Part shown: positions 33,171 through 40,081 of the stretch, piece after piece
Numbering within the stretch: position 1 is the stretch's first letter
Layout: the number at the start of each line of letters is the position of its first letter
DNA from: Oscillospiraceae bacterium
GTDB lineage: Bacteria; Bacillota; Clostridia; UMGS1810
Assembly: GCA_015068985.1 (NCBI GenBank)
Contig: SVJL01000006.1
Location: forward strand, 1-47,900
Length of the DNA stretch: 47,900 nt
Direction: 5' to 3'
The notes under the pieces: generated by a model
What the model was told of the DNA's origin: nothing
Databases searched by the model: none
Seen by the model: only the letters and a program-made list of their open reading frames with translations
Program-made: the position numbers and the translations under genes

Positions 33171-33185
33171 AGCACATAGTGTGCT
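33171..33185. promoter_or_regulatory. Operator site 3 (AGCACA-N3-TGTGCT) at the tetR promoter
   Basis: Perfect 6-bp inverted repeat with spacer TAG. It covers the predicted first transcribed bases of tetR, a classic place for autorepression. Confidence 0.75.
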
Positions 33186-33192
33186 AAAAAGT

Positions 33193-33220
33193 ATTATACC
33201 ACAAAATATAGATTTGTCAA
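33193..33220 (-). promoter_or_regulatory. tetR promoter
   Basis: Minus-strand TTGACA (33220-33215), 16-base spacer, TATAAT (33198-33193); both boxes are perfect. Transcription would begin near 33186, at the edge of operator site 3. Confidence 0.8.
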
Positions 33221-33281
33221 CAATTATTTTCAAAGTTCTGATACGCTCCTGATTATTTAATGTTTTTTGCAAATTTCACTT

Positions 33282-33310
33282 TTGACAAATCAAAAAAAAG
33301 GTGATATAAT
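33282..33310 (+). promoter_or_regulatory. Consensus promoter of the patatin/thioesterase operon
   Basis: Perfect TTGACA (33282-33287), 17-base spacer, TATAAT (33305-33310), 33 bases before the patatin start. No AGCACA palindrome lies here, so it may be constitutive. Confidence 0.85.
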
Positions 33311-33343
33311 ACCTCTCATACATTGACAAGAGGTGATAAATTA

Positions 33344-34192
33344 ATGCTTGGTTTGATCGTTGAAGGCGGTGCAAATCGTACATATTATTCCATCGGAGTT
33401 CTTGATGCTTTTATCGATAACAACATAAAAACCGATGTGCTGGTGGGCGTTTCGGCAGGCATTGCTAATGCAACGTCATATGTGTCGGGGCAAAAAGGCA
33501 GAAGTCTCGAAATTGGAATGAAATATATTCCCGACAAACGCTATATGGGTGCAAAATATATGTTCAAAAAAGGTAATCAAAGCTATTATAACCGGGATTT
33601 TATCTTTGACGAAATCCCCAACAAATTGTTGCCTTTTGACTATGACTCTTTCAATAAATTTGAAGGCACGGCGTATGCTGTTATAACCAACATTGAAACA
33701 GGCGAGCCGGAATATGTGCTTCTTGACGGAAACGATAAAAAATGGTCGGTTATTCAGGCGAGCTGTGCATTACCGATTATTTTTCCGCCAATCGAGATTA
33801 ACGGCAAAAAATATCTTGACGGCGGTTGTGCCGATCCTCTTCCTGTCAATTTTGCACTGTCAAAGGGCTGTGATAAGCTCATTGCTATTCTCACCAGGGA
33901 AGAAACCTACACGAAAGAAACAGAGAGCGATGTTAAGATGTCGACCTTTGTGTATCGAAAATACGACAAGTTTTCAAAAGCTTTGGAAAAACGCAGTAAG
34001 GTGTATAACGAAAGCCGCAATCACATATACAAACTTCGTGATGAAGGAAAGGCTTTTGTTTTCTCGCCTAAAAACACCAACGGCTGGAAACGAAACGAAA
34101 AAAAACCCCATATGTTAAAGCATATGTATGATGAAGGATATAGTGATGCCGTTGAGCTTATGGACAAACTTGAAGAATTTATAAATAAATAG
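33344..34192 (+). CDS. Patatin-like phospholipase
   Basis: A 282-residue patatin-family lipid acyl hydrolase. Oxyanion motif LIVEGGANR at the N-terminus (first Gly region), nucleophile Ser in VGVSAGIANA (G-x-S-x-G), catalytic Asp in DGGCADPLPV. No signal peptide, so it would act at the inner membrane face. ATG 34344 is not used; ATG 33344 follows AGAGGTGAT, and the TTG at 33323 is too near the promoter. It is divergent from tetR and followed 15 bases later by an acyl-ACP thioesterase, suggesting a role in releasing or recycling fatty acids. Confidence 0.88.
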   Translation: MLGLIVEGGANRTYYSIGVLDAFIDNNIKTDVLVGVSAGIANATSYVSGQKGRSLEIGMKYIPDKRYMGAKYMFKKGNQSYYNRDFIFDEIPNKLLPFDYDSFNKFEGTAYAVITNIETGEPEYVLLDGNDKKWSVIQASCALPIIFPPIEINGKKYLDGGCADPLPVNFALSKGCDKLIAILTREETYTKETESDVKMSTFVYRKYDKFSKALEKRSKVYNESRNHIYKLRDEGKAFVFSPKNTNGWKRNEKKPHMLKHMYDEGYSDAVELMDKLEEFINK

Positions 34193-34207
34193 AATTGTGG
34201 TGATAAT

Positions 34208-34915
34208 ATGTTAGACGTTGTGTGTAATCCAAGATATGGAGACTATAAAGATTTTGACATTCTCAAAAGGGGAGCCGTTCTGGATATTATTCAGGATGTT
34301 GCCATTCGTGACTCTGCAATGTGCGGCTACGATGTAAAGAAACTCAAAGACATTAGTATTGCATGGCTAATGCAGGGCATAAAGATTCAGTTTTTGGATG
34401 AAGTGTCAACAAATTGTCCTCTTCAGGTTTTCACTGCAGTAAAAAATATGAGTGCCGCCGCATCAGAGCGTTGCACAACCATTTCTCAAGACGGAAAATC
34501 TGTTGTGCGTTGCGTTGCCAATTGGTTCACTTTCAACATTCAAAAGGGCAGGGTTTGCAAAATACCTGATGAAATCCGCTCTGCATACCAAATGCATGAT
34601 TTTGATGACGATTTTTTTGTTTACGAAAAACCTGAGCTTATTGATGGTGTTGAATGCTCATACAAAATAAAGGTTGCCAACAAAGATATCGACACAAATA
34701 TGCATCTCAATAATCAGAAAAGTGCCGAAATGCTTTTGGATGCTTTGCCTTTTGAATATAAGTTTGGAACAATGACAGTATTTTATAAAAAAGCAGCATT
34801 TTTGGGCGACGAACTTGATGTGTGTGTGAAGAAAATGTCTGATGGATATTATGTTCATCTTGCAAATTCTGAAAATGAAATTTGCGTTGTCGGAAGATTT
34901 ACAGATGTTATGTAA
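34208..34915 (+). CDS. Acyl-ACP thioesterase
   Basis: A 235-residue protein with two hot-dog domains, as in bacterial relatives of plant FatA/FatB. Domain 1 starts MLDVVCNPRYGDYKDFD; domain 2 carries the conserved DIDTNMHLNNQKSAEMLLD motif with the Asn/His region used in catalysis. It hydrolyses acyl-ACP to free fatty acid and ACP. Together with the patatin gene it forms a two-gene operon next to the fatty-acid cluster. Chain-length preference cannot be read from the sequence. Confidence 0.88.
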   Translation: MLDVVCNPRYGDYKDFDILKRGAVLDIIQDVAIRDSAMCGYDVKKLKDISIAWLMQGIKIQFLDEVSTNCPLQVFTAVKNMSAAASERCTTISQDGKSVVRCVANWFTFNIQKGRVCKIPDEIRSAYQMHDFDDDFFVYEKPELIDGVECSYKIKVANKDIDTNMHLNNQKSAEMLLDALPFEYKFGTMTVFYKKAAFLGDELDVCVKKMSDGYYVHLANSENEICVVGRFTDVM

Positions 34916-35153
34916 ACCAAAAGTGGTTGTTGCCAAAAATTCGACATAATTTCACATCGTTTTAAACACTAAAACCCCATAAAAACCAAGTTATACACCG
35001 AGTTATCCACTTTATCCACATTTTTGGGTAATTGTTATAACAAAATAAAATGTAAACCAAGCTCTTTTTTGCAGGCAAAAATTTGCAGTCAATTTGTAAG
35101 AATCAGGCAAAAAAATACACAAAGAATACTACTAAAATTATACAACCTTTTTA
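34916..35153. promoter_or_regulatory. Intergenic region with three DnaA boxes
   Basis: Three DnaA-box-like 9-mers stand in the same orientation: TTATACACC (34991-34999), TTATCCACT (35003-35011) and the perfect TTATCCACA (35012-35020). A 12-bp palindrome TTGTTATAACAA follows at 35032-35043, then AT-rich sequence with TACTACTAAAATTA near 35127. No dnaA or dnaN gene is nearby, so this is not a standard oriC; it could control gene expression, titrate DnaA, or be part of a replication origin. Confidence 0.6.
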
Positions 35154-35187
35154 TTGATTTTTCTTTAACATAAGTATATAATATAAT
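35154..35187 (+). promoter_or_regulatory. Promoter of the DUF1858 gene
   Basis: TTGATT (35154-35159), 17-base spacer, TATAAT (35177-35182); a second TATAAT overlaps at 35182-35187. AAAGGAG follows before ATG 35217. Confidence 0.7.
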
Positions 35188-35216
35188 CAGTTAATAACCG
35201 AAAGGAGATTTTTGAT

Positions 35217-35420
35217 ATGGCTTCAGTAACAAAGGACACAATTATCATTGATGTTCTCAGGATTGACGAAGGCACAGCACCTTTCTTTTTTGAAATAGGA
35301 ATGCATTGCCTGGGTTGCCCTTCGGCAAGCGGAGAGACCATTGAGGAAGCTTGTGCTGTTCACGGCGTAGATGCAGACGAGCTCGTAGAAAAACTCAATG
35401 ATTATCTGAAAGATAAATAA
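35217..35420 (+). CDS. DUF1858 protein (hybrid-cluster-associated redox disulfide type)
   Basis: A 67-residue protein with IIIDVLRIDEGTAPFFFEIG, the CxxC-type motif MHCLGCPSASGETIEEAC, and VDADELVEKLN. This matches the DUF1858 family, small cytoplasmic proteins with a redox-active Cys pair often found with hybrid cluster proteins. Own promoter and terminator, so a one-gene unit. The partner is not in this window. Confidence 0.88.
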   Translation: MASVTKDTIIIDVLRIDEGTAPFFFEIGMHCLGCPSASGETIEEACAVHGVDADELVEKLNDYLKDK

Positions 35421-35432
35421 TCATAAAATTAT

Positions 35433-35468
35433 AATACAGGGGGAATGTAAGATCCCTCTGTATTTTAC
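35433..35468 (+). terminator. Terminator after the DUF1858 gene
   Basis: A 12-bp stem (35433-35444 with 35453-35464, one G-U pair), loop ATGTAAGA, then TTTTACTT. T-run is short, strength moderate. Confidence 0.65.
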
Positions 35469-35494
35469 TTTATAAACAAAGGATGGTGTCCAAA

Positions 35495-36643
35495 ATGAAA
35501 ACAAACAGTGTTTTGCTTCATATTAAGGAATACATAGAAAGCAAGGGTTATGTTTTTCAGCCGTATTACATAGACAGTCTGTTTCTTGGTCTGAAATCTC
35601 AGTCATTTGTTATTTTAAGCGGTAATGCCGGAGTTGGCAAAACATCTCTTGCACGTTTGTTTGCCGAATCAATCGGAGCAAATCCAAACAACGGTCGGTT
35701 TCTTCGGGTGTCTGTTGCCTCCGACTGGACGTCGCCCAAACCTTTGCTTGGTTTTCTTTCGCCCGATGGCAACTATGTTCCGGGCAAGATAACCGATTTT
35801 TTAAAGGCTGCATCCTCAGAGCCTCAGCTTCCATACATACTTTGTCTTGACAATTTTAATATTTCCCGCCCCGAGCACTATATGAGCCCGCTTTTGTCGG
35901 CATTGTCTGCACGTCAAAAGGTTTTGGGTGAGGTTGTTCCCTCAATTGTGTGCAACCGTTCCGACTACGGCAAGGATAACGCCGCCAATCTGATTTATGG
36001 TGATGTGTCGGTTTCTGATAATGTTTATATTATTGCAACAACAAGCTGTGACGAGGTGGCATATCCAATCTCGGAGAGTGTTCTTGACCATGGCTTTGTT
36101 GTTGAAATTGAAAATCCCGATATTACCGTTAAATTCAATCGTGACGAAAAAAACATAGAAACACTTCCTCTTGAAGAGATTGACAACAGCTTTTTGGTTC
36201 CCGAATATTTTACCTCAGCCGATTGCGACTCCGATTTCGACTATTTGCGTGACATAAGCTTTGATTTTGAAGCATTCAACAAAATAATAAAACACCTTCC
36301 GTCGCCTCTTGGCTATCGTTCAAGAGATGCACTGCTTTTCTACACAGCCTACAGCCGTCGGTTTGATGTGTTTAACAATGATTCCCTGATAGATTCACTT
36401 CTTATGCAAAAGCTTCTTGTTCGAATAAGCGGTGTTACCACCAATGTGAAAAACTGTCTTATAAATTTGTTTCAGCAGTGCCTAAAGCATGAATCAAAAG
36501 AAAACGAGTATCCCAATTCATCTTATAAAATGTATAGTGCAACAATGAAATCAGGATGCAAATATCCACGCACTGCTGCAAAAATAATATATATGCTAAG
36601 GAGATTTGAAGAGGATGGATACGCTACCTATTGGCAACGATAA
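35495..36643 (+). CDS. McrB-like AAA+ ATPase with altered catalytic motifs
   Basis: A 382-residue protein of the McrB/MoxR (AAA_5) class. Walker A is intact: SGNAGVGKTS (residues 42-51). The McrB-type signature VASDWTSPKPLLGF follows at 74-87. In the Walker B region LCLDNFNISR the usual Glu of DEMN is Asn (N120). The sensor region ATTSCDE has Ser where McrB has the Asn of GTMN, and the Arg finger VLDRA reads VLDHG (H199). It may therefore bind but not hydrolyse ATP, or hydrolyse it with a changed partner. ATG 35495 is favoured over 35483, which lies too close to AAAGG. The stop overlaps the start of the next gene, so the two products likely work together. Confidence 0.75.
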   Translation: MKTNSVLLHIKEYIESKGYVFQPYYIDSLFLGLKSQSFVILSGNAGVGKTSLARLFAESIGANPNNGRFLRVSVASDWTSPKPLLGFLSPDGNYVPGKITDFLKAASSEPQLPYILCLDNFNISRPEHYMSPLLSALSARQKVLGEVVPSIVCNRSDYGKDNAANLIYGDVSVSDNVYIIATTSCDEVAYPISESVLDHGFVVEIENPDITVKFNRDEKNIETLPLEEIDNSFLVPEYFTSADCDSDFDYLRDISFDFEAFNKIIKHLPSPLGYRSRDALLFYTAYSRRFDVFNNDSLIDSLLMQKLLVRISGVTTNVKNCLINLFQQCLKHESKENEYPNSSYKMYSATMKSGCKYPRTAAKIIYMLRRFEEDGYATYWQR

Positions 36644-37646
36644 ATCACATCTCCGTCATTTGACCGATCAATTTAATTCGATGGTGAAAACATATTTTGT
36701 CGGTGGTTTCAAGGTATATTCCGAAACAGATGTCAAACTTGCAAAACACTATTACAATCAATTAATAAAGCAGCTATTAAAACTAAAAACAACACCTTTG
36801 CCCAACAATACAGTTCGTGATTTGTTTGAAGTCTATAAAAGCCTTAAAATAAATCTTAATGCTTCATATCTTAAATTGTCACCTTTTGTCACAGATTTTG
36901 CTGCCAAAAAACTTGAAACAAAATCGATTGCAAAATTCAAAAAAATTACTGCACTTTATGAAGAATGCAAAAATGCACTCAGTCAAATCGTTCCAATGGT
37001 AGATGATTTGTCTGATGTGCATATTCCGTTGTTTAACACCAGAAATGTTTTGGTGGGGTCTCTTCGTAATCACGAACAGCTCTCCGTTTGTGTTAATAAA
37101 GGCTTCTATCACGTTCCGGCATCGTCAATGCCTATGGACGCCGATAGGGTGGAGTATGTTGCAATATATCAGTCAAAGAACTTTTTTGGCAAAAATTCAG
37201 GCATATTGTATTACGGAAAGGTCAGCTCATATAACCTTGTTGAAAGAAGAGCGATAACCGAAATACCCAAAAATTCTGACAAAATGTATTACAAATTCAA
37301 TCTTGAGTGGCATAGGCTTCCAAATAGAATATGCTCAAGCGGCGGAGGCAGATTTTTCTGGTCAACAAGCTTGTTTCTTCTCCTTAGGGCAAGAGATATC
37401 TGTGAACTGGATTTTACGGATTTTGACGAATATCTTTTTTATTCAAGCATTTATCGTCTGGCAACAAAACCGCCAAAAGTTGAAATGAAATGTAACTATA
37501 AAAATATTGTTTTGTCAATTGGCACCGGCGGTATAAATGTGTTTAAAAACGCTGTATCGGTATATCATTCGTCTTTAAAAGACTATCTGTCAAATCCGGG
37601 TTATCATTTCAGGCGTATTCTTTCTTTTTCGTCACACAGCAATTAA
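36615..37646 (+). CDS. AAA+ partner with PUA/EVE-like domain, function unknown
   Basis: A protein of about 343 residues. The N-terminal half is helical and Lys-rich (for example LAKHYYNQLIKQLLKLK). From about residue 179 it shows VEYVAIYQS, then GILYYGKVSSY, RRAITEIPKN and YYKFNLEWHRLP. This pattern resembles the PUA/EVE-like reader domain seen in several DNA-modification and restriction proteins. No PD-(D/E)xK nuclease motif is obvious. ATG 36615 is chosen because AAGGAGA lies ten bases before it; it overlaps the ATPase gene by 29 bases. A defence-like or nucleic-acid-related function is inferred from the McrB-like neighbour and the domain likeness only. Confidence 0.55.
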   Translation: MDTLPIGNDKSHLRHLTDQFNSMVKTYFVGGFKVYSETDVKLAKHYYNQLIKQLLKLKTTPLPNNTVRDLFEVYKSLKINLNASYLKLSPFVTDFAAKKLETKSIAKFKKITALYEECKNALSQIVPMVDDLSDVHIPLFNTRNVLVGSLRNHEQLSVCVNKGFYHVPASSMPMDADRVEYVAIYQSKNFFGKNSGILYYGKVSSYNLVERRAITEIPKNSDKMYYKFNLEWHRLPNRICSSGGGRFFWSTSLFLLLRARDICELDFTDFDEYLFYSSIYRLATKPPKVEMKCNYKNIVLSIGTGGINVFKNAVSVYHSSLKDYLSNPGYHFRRILSFSSHSN

Positions 37647-37662
37647 TAAAAGGGTGATATAT

Positions 37663-38079
37663 GTGAACAATTTTTTTAGGAATTTAATGTTTAAGCTTCA
37701 GCGATTTATGTATGGTCGTTACGGCTTCGATAAGCTTTCGGCGGCTATGGTTGTTTTGTCGCTTATAGTGTTTGTTGTATCTCTTTTTGTGTTTCCGCAA
37801 ATTCTTTATCCGATTTATCTTGCGTTGCTCATTCTGGCATATGCCCGTTGCTTTTCACGCAACATCTACGCTCGCCGCAGAGAGCTTGAAAAATATATGA
37901 AGATAAGAGAAAGGATAGCTCCCAAAGTTTTGCTTTGTCGCAAGATGTGGAAAGAGAGAAAAACGTACAAATATTTCAGATGCAAAAATTGCGGAGCCTA
38001 TTGGAGAGTTCCAAAGGGTAGGGGAAAGATTGAAATTACCTGCCGCAATTGTAAACACAAAATGATAAAAAAAGCATAA
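37663..38079 (+). CDS. Zinc-ribbon membrane protein
   Basis: A protein of about 138 residues. Two membrane helices at about residues 25-65 (AAMVVLSLIVFVVSLFVFP and LYPIYLALLILAYA) are followed by a basic helical stretch (ARRRELEKYMKIRERIAPK). The C-terminus is a zinc ribbon with CxxC pairs: FRCKNCGAYWRVPKG and ITCRNCKHKM. GTG 37663 is chosen because AAAGGG lies eight bases before it. Unknown function; it is co-directional with the ATPase pair and may only be a neighbour. Confidence 0.7.
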   Translation: MNNFFRNLMFKLQRFMYGRYGFDKLSAAMVVLSLIVFVVSLFVFPQILYPIYLALLILAYARCFSRNIYARRRELEKYMKIRERIAPKVLLCRKMWKERKTYKYFRCKNCGAYWRVPKGRGKIEITCRNCKHKMIKKA

Positions 38080-38127
38080 CAAAAACCGCTTAACCACTGC
38101 GTTTGCAGTGATTAAGCGGTTTTTGTT
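38078..38127. terminator. Bidirectional terminator between the zinc-ribbon gene and the tRNAs
   Basis: A 23-bp stem with one mismatch (38078-38100 with 38105-38127), loop GTTT, bounded by AACAAAAA and TTTTTGTT. It ends the plus-strand operon and the minus-strand tRNA transcript. Confidence 0.88.
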
Positions 38128-38132
38128 TCAAA

Positions 38133-38205
38133 TCGGAGTGACAGGACTTGAACCTGCGGCCCCTAGACCCCCAGTCTAGTGCGCTACCAGCTGCGCTACA
38201 CCCCG
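38133..38205 (-). tRNA. tRNA-Pro (anticodon GGG)
   Basis: Full cloverleaf on the minus strand: acceptor CGGGGTG/CACTCCG (one G-U), D arm TAGCGCAGCTGGTAGCGCA, anticodon stem CTAGA/TCTAG with loop CTGGGGG, and T arm around GGTTCAAGTCC. Anticodon GGG reads CCC and CCU. CCA is not encoded. Confidence 0.92.
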
Positions 38206-38213
38206 GTATATGA

Positions 38214-38287
38214 CGCGCCTAAGTGGATTCGAACCACTGGCCTAACGCTTAGGAGGCGTTCGCTCTATCCTGCTGAGCTATAGGCGC
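38214..38287 (-). tRNA. tRNA-Arg (anticodon CCT)
   Basis: Full cloverleaf on the minus strand: acceptor GCGCCTA/TAGGCGC, D arm TAGCTCAGCAGGATAGAGC, anticodon stem AACGC/GCGTT with loop CTCCTAA, T arm with GGTTCGAATCC. Anticodon CCT reads AGG. It precedes tRNA-Pro in one transcript; CCA is not encoded. Confidence 0.93.
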
Positions 38288-38330
38288 AAAACAATAAATC
38301 CAAAAGGCACTGTGCTTTGAGCACTTAGAT

Positions 38331-38359
38331 ATAATACATCAAAAACTAAATTTTGTCAA
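38331..38359 (-). promoter_or_regulatory. Promoter of the tRNA operon
   Basis: Minus-strand TTGACA (38359-38354), 17-base spacer, TATTAT (38336-38331), 44 bases before tRNA-Arg. Confidence 0.75.
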
Positions 38360-38580
38360 GTGAATTTGCGAAAAAAAATCAATAAATTTATCGAATGAGA
38401 TATGAGACGATTTGTCATTTATGCCAAAGCAGTGATTTATATACTGCTTGTGATGCAAAAGTGACAAAATTAATTTTTTTCATTTTTAGTTTTAAAATCT
38501 TTGACTATATCATTATTTTATGCTACAATAGTTATGGCAATTTTAATGTTGTTATCATTTTTCAATTTTCGGAGGTTGTT

Positions 38581-39270
38581 ATGCAGCTTAGTCCAAGGCT
38601 TCAAAAAATAGCATCCCTCATCCCGCAAGGAACTGTCATTGCTGATGTTGGCACCGACCATGGTTACATTCCGGTTTATTGCTTTGAAAAAGGAATTATC
38701 AAAAAAGCAATAGCAATGGATGTTAATTCTCAACCCTTAGACCGTGCAAGGGTGAATCTTACCAAATATGGCTATATAGACTCATCAGAGCTTCGTCTTT
38801 CCAATGGTCTTGAAAAACTCAACAAAAACGAAGCAGATGTTATTGTTATTGCCGGAATGGGAGGTTTGCTTATAGCCGACATTTTAAAAGACGGCATTGA
38901 TAAAATTGGCGGCAATACCCTTTTACTTCTTCAGCCAATGATTGCACCGGCAGAGCTGAGAGAGGCAGTGTGTAGCTATGGTCTTTCAATAAAGGACGAG
39001 TATGTTGTTAAAGAAGAGAACAAGTTTTATAACATTTTTGCTGTTCAAAAAGGGAGTCAAACTCTTGATGATGAGCTAATGTATGTTGGAAAAAATCTTC
39101 TCGTCAATAGCCCTGACACAGCTTATGATTATTTGAACTATAAAATCAGAGTGTGCAAAAATATAATTAGCGGTCACAAGCTGTCACAAAACCCCGATAC
39201 AATTGCAATTCAAAAATATTCTCACGAACTTGAGGTTTATGAGAAGTATATAAAGGAGCTAAAAAAATGA
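38581..39270 (+). CDS. trmK: tRNA (adenine22-N1)-methyltransferase
   Basis: A 229-residue Rossmann-fold methyltransferase. Motif I is VIADVGTDHGYIPVY near residue 19; the characteristic VIVIAGMGGLLIADIL and LLLLQPMIAPAELREAV follow. TrmK makes m1A22 in tRNA using S-adenosylmethionine. ATG 38581 is chosen because GGAGG lies six bases before it, although the frame is open from 38395. It overlaps the Nif3-family gene by ATGA, the usual clostridial pairing. Confidence 0.92.
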   Translation: MQLSPRLQKIASLIPQGTVIADVGTDHGYIPVYCFEKGIIKKAIAMDVNSQPLDRARVNLTKYGYIDSSELRLSNGLEKLNKNEADVIVIAGMGGLLIADILKDGIDKIGGNTLLLLQPMIAPAELREAVCSYGLSIKDEYVVKEENKFYNIFAVQKGSQTLDDELMYVGKNLLVNSPDTAYDYLNYKIRVCKNIISGHKLSQNPDTIAIQKYSHELEVYEKYIKELKK

Positions 39271-40070
39271 TTGTTGCTTCACAAATCAGAGATTATGTTA
39301 ACCATATATGGCCCGAGCGTCTCAGCTTTGATGGCGATAACGTTGGTCTTTTGGTTGGCAGAGCCGACAAAGAGGTAAAAAAAATCCTCATAACTCTCGA
39401 TGTTGATGAATGGGTTGTTGAGGAAGCCATAAAAGCGTCGGCAGATGTTATTTTGTCCCATCATCCTCTTATGTTTCGTCCAATCAAACGCCTAACAAGT
39501 GCAGACCCAATGCAAAAAACATTGATGCTCCTTGCCGCACACGACATAACCCTCATTTCAGCTCACACCAATCTCGATTGTGTGCGTGGCGGTCTCAATG
39601 ACCTGCTTGCAAAAAAGCTCGGCATTTTCTCTTTGGAGGTTATAGAACCTGTTGGAGAGCACGATGGCAAGGTTTGCGGTTTTGGCAGAGTCGGAGAGGT
39701 TGAAGAGGGAACAACCGTTGGTTCAATGCTTCAAAGGTGCGTTGAAGCTCTCGGCATAAAAGGAGCACGTTATGTTGGCGATGTTGACCGCCAAGTCAGA
39801 AAGGTGGCTGTCAATTGTGGCGGCGGTGCCGATGAAATTAACCATTGCATAGCAATGGAAGTTGATTTGTTTATTACCGGAGATGTTAAATACAATCCCT
39901 TTCGTGATGCCTACGAATCCGGTATGGCCATTATTGATGCAGGTCACTACGAAACCGAGCATATAGTGACAGAGCTGTTTTCAGCAATGATAACAGAAAA
40001 CTTCAGCGAAATAGAAATTGTAGAATCTAAGGCTAATGTGCCTGTTATAAATTACTATATTAAAAAGTAG
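39267..40070 (+). CDS. Nif3-like dinuclear metal-centre protein
   Basis: A 267-residue protein of the NIF3/YqfO family. Metal-binding motifs: DNVGLLVG near residue 24, SHHPLMFRPIKRL at about 65, SAHTNLDCVRGGLND at about 96, and VNCGGGADEI with DAGHYETEH toward the end. The family is proposed to be a GTP cyclohydrolase-like hydrolase, but the substrate in cells is not settled. It lacks the PII-like insert found in longer YqfO proteins. Always found beside trmK, and here overlaps it by four bases. Confidence 0.92.
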   Translation: MIVASQIRDYVNHIWPERLSFDGDNVGLLVGRADKEVKKILITLDVDEWVVEEAIKASADVILSHHPLMFRPIKRLTSADPMQKTLMLLAAHDITLISAHTNLDCVRGGLNDLLAKKLGIFSLEVIEPVGEHDGKVCGFGRVGEVEEGTTVGSMLQRCVEALGIKGARYVGDVDRQVRKVAVNCGGGADEINHCIAMEVDLFITGDVKYNPFRDAYESGMAIIDAGHYETEHIVTELFSAMITENFSEIEIVESKANVPVINYYIKK

Positions 40071-40081
40071 AGGGAAGAATT

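Noticed and set aside
34916-35216. Chromosomal origin oriC
   Set aside because: DnaA boxes are present, but dnaA and dnaN are not, and gene direction left of 25 kb does not fit a simple origin. Kept only as a DnaA-box cluster.
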